This document shows, in pieces, positions 46,567 through 58,091 of a stretch of 64,000 bases of DNA. Made by a program: the position numbers and the translations under genes. The notes beneath the pieces are model-generated. The model was not told where the DNA came from. It made no database searches and saw nothing but the letters and a program-made list of their open reading frames with translations. Positions within the stretch are counted from its first letter, which is position 1; every line of letters starts with the position of its first letter. Source of the stretch: Pinus tabuliformis (Eukaryota > Streptophyta > Pinopsida > Pinales > Pinaceae); the NCBI GenBank assembly GCA_031772625.1, contig CM062814.1, forward strand, positions 822,562,757 to 822,626,756, in the 5' to 3' direction.

Positions 46567-47646
46567 TGCTAAAATTGCCAACTAGGGCCAAATTCCACTT
46601 TGGACAGTGCATTTGATGGAGATAATTATTGCATTGAATTCCTCTTTTCGAGAAGACCAAAATCGACCTAAAGATCACTAAATTTGGACAAGGAGAAATA
46701 TGTTTTTGAAGTGAAGCCCACACATGTGTAAATTGTCAAGGTCAGCCACATCATCATGTAGGCTCATGAAGCCCAATGGACATGTCTTTTGACCGTCAAC
46801 AAATTGTATAAATAATGATGACTTCAACCCTGATTTGACACCTCATCAACTCACACATCCTTCTCTCTCCTCATCTGATTGGTTCGTACAACTATTGGGC
46901 AGTTGAATTTTCTCACACGTGTGGAAGAAAGGAGGAAAATTACAAGGTCGAAAAATTTGAAGTTTTCTGCAGTTTGACCAGCATTGACTTTGACTTTCTG
47001 TGTCGCTTTTGACCTCATTTTTTTGGGAGAGTCTTTGTCTCAGCAGGATGCATTTATTGGCACAAAAATCAAGGTAATCTGGGCAATTTGACCTACGTTG
47101 ACCGCAGGGTTGACTGCAGGTTGACCGAATTTGACTACATATTTGTTGATTGTTTTGGGCTAACTTTGACCAGCAAGAGACGCTGAGTTCCTCTCTCCTT
47201 TGACTGAGCTGTTTTGGGGAAATTTCACCAGACTTTGACTATAGTTGACTTTTTGGTTAGGGTTGATTTGACTGTTGTCGACTGAGGGCAAAATTGCAAA
47301 TTTGACAGGGTTGTTTTGGACAGTGAATTGGCAAGTCAATTTTGACTTTGACTTTGTATTGTTGTACTCTCTCTCTGTTGAACATTTGATGTGATAATAA
47401 GAAGAATTGATCAAAGGGTTTTCCCCATCTTGGGGTTTTTCCTGGCATTCGACAAAGCCTGGTGTTTTCTTGTCTTGGCTTGTCTTTTGCATTTATTGTT
47501 TATGTTCTCTCTACAGTTACTATCAATGTGAATGGTTAATGTGATTGTTATTGGAAATTAAATTGGAAATTAGAATTGGGTTAACTAAAGGACATTGGAG
47601 TAATCGTTGCAAGCATAGAACATACCATTGTTAACTAAAATTAACA
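46567..47646 (+). repeat. Element I 5' LTR
   Basis: This LTR is 1080 bp. TATA box TATAAATAA at 46807-46815, CACGTG at 46916-46921 followed by AGGAGGA, 17 sense-strand TTGAC motifs from 46972 to 47355, and hairpin CCCCA-TCT-TGGGG at 47423-47435 with GGGTTTT before and TTTTTCC after. Confidence 0.93.
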
Positions 47647-47664
47647 TGGTTTCAGAGCCCAGGT
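47647..47664 (+). promoter_or_regulatory. Primer binding site of element I
   Basis: TGGTTTCAGAGCCCAGGT follows the LTR directly, with one change against TGGTATCAGAGC. Confidence 0.85.
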
Positions 47665-47739
47665 GAAGACAAAGCCCAAGCAAGAGAGAAAAGCAATCAC
47701 TAAAAGATTTGTTGGACAAAGATTATTGGACAAGTCTCA

Positions 47740-48500
47740 ATGGCCTCTACATCTTAATTCAAGACTGAGGACAAGCTCAATGACAAATTTGACTATCATG
47801 CATGGAAGATGACTTTGGACCTAACTTTGGAAGAGCATGAAGTATTGCACTGTGTGTAGGGAAGAGTGGTCGAGCCTTCTTCAAATGCACTAGCTGCTAC
47901 TAAGACGAAGTATAGAAAATGTGAGGTCAAAGCAAAGAAAATTTGTATCGACTCCATTCAAAAGCATTTGGATGCCTTATTTCTGATTTGGGAACTTCTA
48001 AAGAAACATATGATAAGTTGGTTGGGATGTTCAAAGTGAACAATGCAAATCAAATTCTTTTTCTCAAGAACAAGTTGAAGGATATCAAGATGGATAAAGG
48101 GGAGTCTATCCAATCTTACTTCATGAGAATAACACAAATCAAAATTGACCTACTATCTATCGAAGAAGTTATTGCTGATAAGGAGTTCAATCTCATTGCA
48201 CTTGGAGATATTTCAAGACCATGGGATGTATTTACCACCACCATTCTCAACAATGGCAGGATACCTAGTTTTGATGAGTTATTGGCTAGATGCACTCAAG
48301 AGGAGACTAGGACGATGGAGAGAGATAAGCCCTCCAATGGCAATGAGCCTACTACCTTTTTCGCTCATGCAAAATGAAGAATAATGCTTGTCTAAGGAGA
48401 CAGGGTTAAGCATCTAAGAAGGGATTCAAAGAAGGAAGAAAAGGAAGGTGCTATAATTGCAACAGGTTTGGTCACTATGCTAGAGTGTCCTCACAAGAAG
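47740..48500 (+). pseudogene. gag: Element I gag
   Basis: From the ATG at 47740 (MASTS), with early TAA (47755) and TAG stops, the gag reads DKFDYHAWKMTLDLTLEEHE. A frame change near 47960 leads to SKETYDKLVGMFKVNNANQI, FLKNKLKDIKMDKGESIQSY and ALGDISRPWDVFTTTILNN to 48377. Another shift precedes the knuckle CYNCNRFGHYAR (about 48448-48483), and a base change or shift places the final cysteine of the knuckle in a different frame (LECPHKK). The protein is close to the gag of element A. Confidence 0.86.
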
Positions 48501-50200
48501 AATTCTCCAAGGAATGATGTCAACAACAACAACAACAATTTCAAAGGCTATGGCAATCAAAGGAACAATAGGTTTAACAACAAAGGAAAGAGGAATGCTC
48601 TCATTGCTCGAAATGGAAATGGTCGACCTCCCAAAAGGACAAGAAATGCCAAGTATGATGAAAGTAATGTTGTAGAAAAACAAGATGAGTTTTATCTTAT
48701 TTCCGCTCTATCTACTGCCTCTCCTCCGGATACTTTGGATCATTGGTTGATTGATAGTGGAGCCTCAAGGCACTTCACTAGATATAAGGAGGCCCTCTCA
48801 AATTTGGTTGAAAAGAAAACTAATTTAAAGATCATACTTCACCTACCCCGTGAAAGGGATAGGTATTGTCACTCTTCACTTAAATCAAGGTCAAACCATT
48901 CATCTACAAGAAGTGTCGTATGTGCCCGATTTAGAGAAGAACTTGGTGTCTATTTCTGCGATGGAAGATAAAGGCTTCAAGGTAGCACTCATTGATGGAA
49001 AGGTACGTATTTAGCATAGAAACCATTCATCTACAAGAAGTGTCGTATGTGCCCGATTTAGAGAAGAACTTGGTGTCTATTTCTGCGATGGAAGATAAAG
49101 GCTTCAAGGTAACACTCATTGATGGAAAGGTACGTATTTAGCATAGAAACCCTAAAGTTGCATTTACTCTTGGATTTAGGGTTGATGGTCTCAATCAAGT
49201 TGGTGGAAGTCCTTTGGGAGCTTTGGTGAGTGATACTTCCTTCAATGTGAATTATGGCATCGGAGATTTGCCCACTTACGTTACAAAGCCTTACCTGGGG
49301 TAAGGAAGATGATCGCAAGTATGTCCGAGTTTAATATGAACCATGAAGGAGTTTGTCATGGTTGTGCAGCTGGGAAAAATACAAAGGGACCATTCCCTTC
49401 TAGTGAAATAAAGACCACTGATATTCTTCAATTGATCCATTCTGACCTTTCTGGTATATTGCCCGTAACTTCATTAGGAGGATACTTATACTATGCAATC
49501 TTTGTGAATGACTTCTCATGCAAAACATGGATCTATTTCTTGAAGAGAAAGGATGAAATGTTCAAATGGTTCCGTTCTTTCAAAGCATTGGTGGAAAATC
49601 AAACAAGGAGAAGATCGAGACGTTGAGCGATAATGAAACTGAATATGAATCAAATGAATTTAATGACTTTTGCAGAGAGGTTGGCATTAAGAGGGAGACA
49701 ATTGTTCCATACACTCCTGAGCAGAATGGCGTTGCCGAAATGAATAATTGAACAATTATGGAAGCCACCTATGTCATGATCTATGATCAAGGTCCACTGA
49801 AGTTTTTGTGGGGAGAAGCTGCCAACACTATCGTATATGTTCAAAATAGAAGCCCGCCTCAAGCTTTGGATTTCAAGACGCCCGAGGAAGATTTCACTGG
49901 TAAGAAACCTGATGTTTCTCATTTTAGAATATTTGGTTGTCTAGTATAATTTCATGTGCCTAAAGAGAAAAGAAATAAGTTGGAAGCTTCCAAGAATAAA
50001 GGTATATTCGTCGACTACAGTGAAAATTCAAAGGCATATAGGATCTATGTACCTGGTCAAAGAGATGTGGAAGTAAGCCGTGATGTTACCTTTGATAAAG
50101 ACACTACCCTTGGGAAAGCCAGAGATCTCCCCATTCCAAGGAAGGATGATGATGATGATGCTGAAAAACGAGATGAACCCCGACGGATGAGCCTATGCCC
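48484..50200 (+). pseudogene. pol: Element I protease and integrase
   Basis: After the knuckle, an Asn/Gly-rich linker stays in frame with protease (DHWLIDSGASRHFT, about 48745). A 127-bp direct duplication (48894-49147) breaks the frame inside protease. GAG-pre-integrase and integrase follow in pieces: CHGCAAGKNTKGPFPSS, LIHSDLSGILPVTSLGGYLYY, SDNETEYESNEFNDFCREVG and QNGVAEMNN. Unlike A and E, the second catalytic Asp is retained (SDN). The tail reads FIGKKPDVSHF-like sequence, then DYSENSKAYRIYVPGQRDVE to DVTFDKDTTLGKARDLPIPRK. Confidence 0.88.
48894..49147 (+). repeat. 127-bp direct tandem duplication, one mismatch
   Basis: 48894-49020 and 49021-49147 are identical except for one base (ggtagcactc versus ggtaacactc). 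The unit covers the C-terminal part of protease (SYVPDLEKNLVSISAMEDK). Since 127 is not a multiple of three, the duplication shifts the frame. Confidence 0.97.
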
Positions 50201-50214
50201 GATGTTGGTGGTCC

Positions 50215-50707
50215 ATGGATCTTATTGATCCACCTCCTGGTGATCCCTCTACGTCAAGGAAAAGACCTCTATGGCTCAAAGATACACTCGAAGATGCTGA
50301 AAGACATACTGCTCCAAGAGGGACATTTCGCGAAAGTAAGATGTCAAACAGGTATCAAGGGTATTTCACTGCTATGAGTACTATTGTTCAAGTTGAACCA
50401 TGCATGTTAAAAGAAGGCATAAAACACCAGGTATGGAAGGATGCGATGAATGAGGAATATGAATCTATCATGAAGAATGATGTATGGGACGTGGTGCCTA
50501 GACCTAAGGACAAGTTTGTGGTCACCTCAAAATGGCTTTACAAAATTAAACATGGAGTTGATGGGAGTGCTGAAAAATTCAAGGCCAGGTTCATAGCTCA
50601 TGGCTTTTCTCAAAATGGAGTGGACTATGACGAAATATTTGCACCGGTTGCCTGATATACCACTATCCGATCTATAATTTCTCTCGCTGCAAATCAAGGA
50701 TGGAAAC
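50215..50707 (+). pseudogene. pol: Element I reverse transcriptase, N-terminal part
   Basis: MDLIDPPPGDPSTSRKRPLW, then KHQVWKDAMNEEYESIMKND and VWDVVPRPKDKF, TSKWLYKIKHGVDGSAEKFK, GVDYDEIFAPVA, a TGA, and YTTIRSIISLAANQGWKL, where K2 interrupts. The reading resumes at 54030. Confidence 0.9.
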
Positions 50708-53700
50708 TGTTACCAACCATTTTGTGGGTAATATCACCAAGAGAAAAAATTTCTCCAAGGTGGTCCTCAGCCGGCAACCAGCAGCCCCTTGTAGCCACCA
50801 GCTAGCTCATTGTGCCATTTTCTCCGCCACCTGAGCTAACCATGTGGTCCCTCGCCCATCTGCCATGATCGTATGTTTGAAGGTGGGCCTCCCAAATCTA
50901 AAGGTATGCCTTGTCATTTGGAAATTGAGTATTGTAGTTTACTTATCATGGACACTTTTGGACATGGATTAATGGGGGGATTCAGCGGAAAGAATGGGCT
51001 AGGTCTGTGCTTCTGTCCCCTAGACCCCTCTTGGGAATTAATCTTGGATTCTAATCCCGTGAGATCTCTTTTACTGACCATTTGCTTCCAGGGATGGTAC
51101 TTCATTAGAAACCTTAATTTTGGTTGCGTGTTCCCGCTCCCTTATCCGCTTATATCACCCTCTTTCCATTCATTATTACCCCATCCATCATTTCTCCTGC
51201 CTGGGTTCACATTCCTCGATCGGGTCCACATAGGGTTAGCTCGTCCCTTCCCCTTACCCACGCCTTGGTTCATGGCCTGGAATGAAGCTCGGAGGTTGAT
51301 GCAGTTGAAAAGAAAGTTAAAAGCATATATGGCCACATTCAACAGGAAAAGTACCACAAAATGCAAAAGATGGTCGAGACCAAAACATTTAACACGTGGG
51401 AAAAAGCCAACACATGAGCTCTACCCCATCATCATGACCATCACCCTGGTTCCTACAAGTTCTATGAGCCTCATTCATCATATAGGAACCCCTGATTGTC
51501 CCAACCCCTGGTGAGGAACGAACCACCTCACCTTAAAAGGGGGATATTCAATGTTATATCTTATACATCATGCTCTAACCCCTTGAGCCCCGAACAGTTA
51601 ATCAAAGAAAATGATAGAAAGGTAAAAGGCATATAAGAAGGGTGGAAACATCAAGGTTGGGCCACCTCATGTACCATGATTACTCCCTCCTACACATTAA
51701 AAACCCAAGTGTGGGCTTCTCTCTTGTTAGTTACCCTTGTACCCTAGCATGTGACCCAGGGCCACCCTTTCTCATTCCCTACTTCGTTCACCTATTTGCC
51801 ACATGCCACCACCTTTTGACGGTTGTACCTAGACTATATTATCCCCTTTAGAAGTAGAAACCACCTAATAAGGTGCTTGGTTAACCCCATTTGGAGTTTA
51901 AGAGACATTGGCACATCTTGAAGCCCGTGATGGAAGGGCATGCCATTATGAAGTCCCCACCTGTGGTCCATGATTACGTAAGTTCATTTACTTGATTTCT
52001 CTAATGGCTTGTTGTACTGGAACGCTAGGGGATGCATTGGATCTTATGCAGCATTGTAGATGGTCTCCATTTTGGGTTTGGTCTCCCTATACGGGGTCCT
52101 AATCCTCTAGAGGGCTACATTGACACATGTTGGGTGAGCGTTGAGAGCCATGGGCCTCCACAGCGGCAGATTGCACTCCATGGATCCCCACAACCATTTA
52201 GAAATTCCTCGTGGTTCACTTATTGAACGAGGGAGATGCACCTGATCCATCATGCCCAGCTGGCCCCAGATTTGCACTACACACTTGGCAGATGATCCAA
52301 AGCTTGCACAATGATGTGACGTCATCTACACCATCATCCTATCCCTTGCAGGAGATCTACAGGCATCTTCAATTTGTTTGGAGACCCATGAGGACACTTG
52401 TGTGCCCCCACATGTCATTTGGAGCACCACAGGTTATTACAAGGGACCACCCCCTTGTCCACTGCTTTTGAGAGTCCTGCTCTTCATTGTGGCACCCATG
52501 GACCTCATTAGGCCTCTTAAAGGGCCTTATGACATGCACAGATTATTATTTGACCTCTTGAGAGGATTATATTTTCATTTATGACCTAGTTTGGTGGGCT
52601 TGTCACCAAAAGTTGTATTAGTAAAACATTATTTTATTTTTGGGGCTTATGTAGGCCAAGGAGGCTAATTCGAACTCCTAAGATGTGTATAAATACAAGT
52701 GAGGTGAGATCATTTCTCATCATCACTTTGGATTGGATCTCTTCTCTCTCTCGAGAATTTCACACTTTTTCTTAGTGGATGAATTGGAGCTTTATGAATG
52801 AGTTTCGATATGTGGATATTGGTCTATCTTCTCTTGGAGCTTCTTTATTGTCAATTGTGTATGGTTGGATATACTCTATTACATGTAAGTACGCACTTTT
52901 AATGTTATTCTTGTTTACTTTTGTCATATATACTAGATTGGGATTTTCGCTATTCTAGGGGTAATTGTTGAATGCATTTACAACTTAATATTGTAGAATT
53001 TGTTTCTATTATAGCACTCCTCCAACGTATGGTTCATGTAGTGCGAGCAAAATGTCCTAGAGGTAAAATTTGACCTTGATAAGCCATTCCTCTTGCACAT
53101 CGAAGTATAAACGCTGCAAGGTTGCTTCCTCTTGACCTAGAAGGCAAATCGAAGTAATCTTAAGGTCTCCTTGACTGGAAACCAAGAAAACACACTCTTA
53201 CTCAACATAGACTCCATTCTCCCAAAGTTTAAGGCACTGATCTACCAAGGGTGGTCAATAAAATCCATATTTTCTCACATCCTTCTGGGATTAGCGACAT
53301 TGGGGTGACTAGGGCATCATTTTTTCGACAAGTTAGCCATCAAAAAAATTTGATCTCCTAGGATCTCCTACGCTGCCCTTTCCTCTAGCCCTCCTCCAAA
53401 TTTGAAGCCATTCTGATGGTGGAGTTGAAAGAAAAGTCAAGCCCTATCTCCGTGATCAAAATTCGCCCTGCCATCCCCAAGGCTAGTGCCTCATAGGGTC
53501 AAAGCAACATCATTGAATGAAAATATTTTCTTTCATCCTTCCCACCTTGTCTAGGGTAAGAATATCATTGATTGTTTCATACCTTCCACATACCCTAGAC
53601 CGGGTCCACTTGGCCCCGTGTGCTCTCACTCCTTTGAAAGACCATTCTTCAAGAACCATCCGGGATACCAATTCTAGGAATGATTTTAGAGATTGGGAAA

Positions 53701-54024
53701 CTCCTTCACAAGTCTTATCCCATAAACCTAACCCCCAAAATCCTTTCTTCCTTTCCCTCTAAGCACATAGTACCTTGCTTAAAAAGCAAGCAAGCTCCAT
53801 CCTCCAAAACCTTCTTGGAAAGGGTTCGGGTCACTCATATCCATTGACATATCATTCATTAGTGACTCCATATATATCAGGTCTCCTCCCATCGGTGAAA
53901 GTCTGTAAATAGAAGGGAGCCTTAGCTGAGGTGACAGTGGGCTAAGACTCCACTTGTTGCCCTTGGCCTAGCATTTGCCCTTTAGGGATTCCCCTTAGGC
54001 CCCCTGCTAGTTTGAGCGGTAACA
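50708..54024 (+). mobile_element. Unclassified repeat K, copy 2, inserted in element I
   Basis: 3317 bp placed cleanly between the RT residues WKL and HQMDVKTAF. Ends are TGTTACC...GGTAACA, a 7-bp inverted repeat of the type found at LTR ends. The flanks GAAAC and AACCC are at best a worn duplication. Inside, no retroelement domain is recognised; the longest frame (50873-51514, 213 codons) has no family features. A TATA box with leader-like sequence (TATAAATA, 52690-52697) and a tail that recurs inverted at 63110-64000 suggest a very long LTR or a coding-free element. Confidence 0.75.
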
Positions 54025-54029
54025 AACCC

Positions 54030-55200
54030 GACATCAAATGGATGTTAAAACTGCTTTCTTGCATGGTTCGCTTAAGGAGGAAGTCTACTTGGAACAATCG
54101 CAAGGATTTGAAGTATATAGGAGGACTCATGTTTGTTGGCTGAAGAAAGCCCTTTATGGGTTGAAGCAGGGCCCTGGGGCTTGGTACGAAAGGATTGACA
54201 ATTATCTTATGAAGCTGGGATTTACGAGGAATTCTGTTGATCCAAACCTATACTTCAAGGTTGAAAAGGACATGCCTCTTATTTGGTCCTTTATGTTGAT
54301 GATCTCTTTTTGATTGGTGCAAACCCTCTCATTTATCAATGCAAGAGGGAGTTGACTTCCAACTTCGAGATGAAGGTCCTAGGACTGATGCATTACTTCT
54401 TAGGCCTAGAGGTCTAGCAAAAGCCACGCGAGATTTTCCTTTTTCAAGGAAAATACATTGTGAAGTTGCTAGAGAGATGTGAGATGGTGGAATGCAAGTT
54501 TGTGTCTACTCCGATGGAACTCAACTTCAAGAAGCTATGTGTGAGTGCTATTGGGCCCAAACTGGAAAACCCTTTTGAATAGAGACAACTTGTGGGGGCC
54601 CTAATGTTCTTGGTAAACCCCCGACCGGACATATGCTTTGTTGTGAATACTTTGAGTCAATTTATGGTTGAGCCTCATCACATACATTGGATTGCTACTA
54701 AGAATCTCTTGAGATATCTCCATGGCACAATCAACTATGGATTGAGATACACTGTCGGGAATTTGAGGTTACACGGATATTTTGATGCTGACTGGGCTAA
54801 CAGTGTGGTGGATAGAAAGAGCACATTAGGATGTTGTTTCTCATTGGGATCTGCTTCAATTTCTTGGATGAGCAAGAAGCAAAAATTGGTTTCTCTAAGC
54901 ATTGTCGAGGCCGAATGTATTGCAACTTGTATGGCATGTTGTGAATCTATTTGGTTGAGGAAGCTCTTCAGTGAGTTGTTTGAGCACGTGCTAGATACCA
55001 CTGTTATCTATTGCGATAACCAGAGTGGGATTCACCTTTCAGAGAATCCCGTGTTCCACGACCACTCCAAGCACATTGATATCAAGTACCACTTTATCCA
55101 AGATATGGTACAACAGGGAGCAATAAGGCTCCAACACATCAGAACTGATGAGTAGGTTGCTCACATCCTCATGAAGCCTTTGGGGAAGGTCAAATTCTTA
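54030..55200 (+). pseudogene. pol: Element I reverse transcriptase palm and RNase H
   Basis: [54 protein letters not shown] frame change lies within the YVDD block (the bases for LYVDDLFLIG are present, 54287-54315). Then ELTSNFEMKVLGLMHYFLGLEV and a TAG. RNase H is one long frame (54592-55155): GALMFLVNPRPDICFVVNTL, LHGYFDADWANSVVDRKST, SISWMSKKQKLVSLS, VIYCDNQSGIHLSENPVFHD, then IKYHFIQDMVQ and RTDE before TAG. The DSDADW-type first motif reads YFDADW. Confidence 0.9.
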
Positions 55201-55916
55201 GCCTTCTGAAAGAGACTTGGAGTCGTGGAAGGACCCTCCCATGAGGGTCCTGCTTGAGTTGGACATTGAGCTCTAGGAGCTCCTAGGGGCTTGGGGTACT
55301 TTTTGGAGCTATGAGCAACCATAGGGTGAGTGGTTCACCTTCCACTATAGGTACGATGTGTATAGGGTGAGTGGTTCACCTTACCCTGTGATACCCCATG
55401 ATGATATATGAGAGCATAGGGTGAATGGTTCACCTTGCCTTATAGTTGATGACATATGCATAGGATGAACGGTTCACCTTCTCCTATGGCATATGAGCAG
55501 GATGAGTGGTTCACCTTCTCCTGTAGATGCCTTAGCATACATCCTACCCATGTAGTCTGGGACTCTTGGGAAGTACCTCTCATTTGGCCAATGAGTTGGG
55601 AAAAGAGGATAGGGACCATAGCACTACAGAAGGATGCATCGTGTACTGTCGTACTCCCTATGTCTAGGATGCATGGTGTTCAACAACTTGATCTAGGAAT
55701 AAGTCTGATTGGGGTTCTACCTCTAGTTATGCAAACTGACTTTTGTCAGTGGAGAGTGCCAAGGTCTTGTGACTTTTTCGATCAATTCTTATTCATTATC
55801 TATATCAGTGTTCAGTAAAGTTGAGATGAGATGCAAAGATGGTACATGATGACAGGATGGCATGATGATCGATGATCAGATATTGGCAGGTGGAATTCTC
55901 CCTAGTTGAGAGGGAG
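55201..55916 (+). other. Element I 3' non-coding region and polypurine tract
   Basis: After RNase H there is no coding. A motif TAGGGTGAGTGGTTCACCTT (in variants) occurs five times between 55318 and 55520. The region ends in the polypurine tract CTAGTTGAGAGGGAG (55902-55916). The same region exists in element A in minus orientation. Confidence 0.82.
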
Positions 55917-56047
55917 TGTTAAAATTGCCAACTAGAGCCAAATTCCATTTTAGACAACTCATTTGATGGAGATAAATATTGAATTTAATTCCTCTTTTCG
56001 AGAGGACCAAAATCGACCTAAAGACCACTAAATTTGGACAAGAAGAA
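55917..56047 (+). repeat. Element I 3' LTR, first part
   Basis: TGTTAAAATTGCC onward matches the first 130 bp of the 5' LTR and is then interrupted by J. It resumes at about 58092. Confidence 0.93.
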
Positions 56048-58091
56048 TGTTATATACCTAGGGGGGATAATATGGGGTACCAAGGGAGGTACCCAAGGTA
56101 ATAATGTAATAATGGGATGGGCCATAGTAATAAATAAGGTGGTTAACCCATGTCATGTCAGGGACCACAAGTAGTTAATAATAATGTAATGGGCCCATGG
56201 TATTAGTTGATAGTATGAGGGAACCATGGTAATGACCCATGGTATTGTATGTATGAGGCCTATATAGAGGCTAGAGACTCCACATGGGAGATAGTGAAGG
56301 ATTATTGTATCAACAAGCATATGGCTTGTGGAGTGTTCTCCTTCCTTAAGGAGTGAATGTATGGTGTTGCCCTACCATAAGGATTTCATAATAAAGAATC
56401 ATTTCATATTATTCTTGGGTTTATTTGCATTATCTTATATTTTCATATCAAATCTATAATATTTCTGCATTAGATCTACAACAAGTGGTATCAGAGCACT
56501 TTCTTGGGCACAACTGTGGAGAAATTTTTTTTTTATATTTTTTGCAGGGATTTTGGGTGGCGAATTTGCAGATCAGATCTGTACGTTTTGGTGCAAGATC
56601 TGCAAAATCTAATTATAGATCTGTATTCTTTGCGAAAAAATAGCAGATTTCAAAAAAAAATCGGTTGAATCGGAGTCCGGATGAAGGAGATATCACTGAT
56701 CTAAAAATCAGTGGGGTTGTAGACAATTTTCAGGGCAGCGATTTTGCGGCGCAGATCTAGACGTCCTGGTGCAAGATCTACAAAATCTAATTGTAGATTT
56801 GAATTGTTTGAGAAAAATTACCCAATTTCAAAAAAAAAATCAGTCAAATCGGAGTCCGGATGAGGGAGATATCGTTGATTTAAAATCAGCTCTTTTTTGC
56901 AGAAATTTTGGTGACGGCGGGAGAGTTGCAGCGCAGATCTGGAATTCTAGTGCCTGGATCAGGATTTCTATCACATGGGCAGATGCAGAATGGTTGTTCC
57001 ATTTCCAAAAACAGGTTATAATAGAGATTCTGAGCAATATTGACGAAACTGTGACAATTACAAATTTTCGCCAAGTAAGTGAATTTTTCTCAAACCCTCT
57101 TCATGGAGGTTCTATTATTTACAGGAAAAGATAATGGTCCTACTACTGAAGAATACATAAAACAACAAAAGTCAGCATGGGCAAAAAATTGGAGGGATTC
57201 ATGGTGGTTGGGTTTCAAAGATGAGGCTTACAAATGGTATCTCTCACTTGATGACAAACAGTTGACCAAACTCTCAGATGCAGAATTTGAAAAAGTCCTT
57301 TTAGACAAATGGTCTCGTGCTAGAAAAAAGGAGAATGAGCCACGTAAGGGGTTATCTTCTACTGGTGTCCCCTTATTGCAGGTTCATGGATTGATTCAAA
57401 AGGAGAAGATCATTGTGTCTATAAATCCTAGTTGCAAGCATAATTTTATCAATGTTAATTTGGCAAAAAAATTGCCAGTTCCAGCAAAACACATTGAAAA
57501 CACACAGGTGAATGATGAGGATGTTCAAGTGTATAAGGATTTGAATCTTTCTATGGATAAGTATGTGTTTCATGGTGATTTTTATGCTTCAGATATGGAT
57601 AACATGGATGTTGTTCTGGGATACCCTTGGATGGAATTAGTGGGTACTATCAATATTAATGTGCAGAAGAAATTCCTGAAGCTATGGTATAAAAAGAAGA
57701 AAATTACATTACAGGATATTTCCATCCATAAACAGGTAGAGCACATGGAGGCTGAAGTAGAAGATGTTCCAGGGACTGACATATCAGATGATGAGCCTTT
57801 GATGATCAACAATCAAACACAAACAGAGGCTGAAGAAGAAAAGGTTACAGGTGATGATACATCAGAGGAGGGCTCAGTGGTTGAAGTCATATTGAAAAAG
57901 AAGACACCACAACAGGCACCACAGCAGGGTGAAGTAAAGAAAAAGCCATCGTGGGTTAAAACTTCAACATATCATCACCCACATCACCCCGCAAGACAAC
58001 CATCAAGATGGCAACCAATTAGCCACATGGACAATAACCCCCACACGACAGATCGAGAGGAGCGAAGATCCACCTACTACACATCCACACA
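56048..58091 (+). mobile_element. Element J: truncated Gypsy-type LTR element in the I 3' LTR
   Basis: An LTR of 436 bp (56048-56483, TGTTATATACC...TCTACAACA, TATA box TATATAG near 56264) is followed by a perfect primer site TGGTATCAGAGC (56486-56497), a leader with two similar 'gcagatct...gtgcaagatct' segments (56570-56950), and a gag-protease frame. No second LTR, integrase or RT is present. The right edge falls near 58091, where the I LTR resumes (gaagccc). The flanks AAGAA and AGAAG are too simple to prove a duplication, and several bases of the I LTR are lost, so the end may result from a deletion. Confidence 0.75.
57079..58091 (+). CDS. Element J gag-protease fusion frame (protease active site lost)
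   Basis: About 338 uninterrupted codons lie within J (the frame runs on into the LTR of I to 58155). The first part is a shortened Gypsy gag: FTGKDNGPTTEEYIKQQ, EAYKWYLSLDDKQLTKLSDAEF, FEKVLLDKWSRARKKENE. It then passes without a zinc knuckle into a retropepsin-like domain: LLQVHGLIQKEKIIVSINPS, CKHNFINVNLAKKLPV, FYASDMDNMDVVLGYPWMEL. The usual D-S/T-G triad of this family (IDSGSTHNFI) reads I-N-P-S, so the catalytic Asp is absent. An acidic, then lysine- and histidine-rich tail follows. It is probably inactive as a protease; whether the product has any role is unknown. Confidence 0.7.

Noticed and set aside
50873..51514. 213-codon open frame in K2 as a possible gene
   Set aside because: No domain or signal features, no conservation of the frame in K1, and the composition (Pro/Leu/Phe-rich) fits chance reading of a CT-rich repeat.
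56048..58091. J as a complete LTR element with two LTRs
   Set aside because: Only one LTR is present and the flanking bases do not form a convincing 5-bp duplication; it is best read as 3'-truncated.
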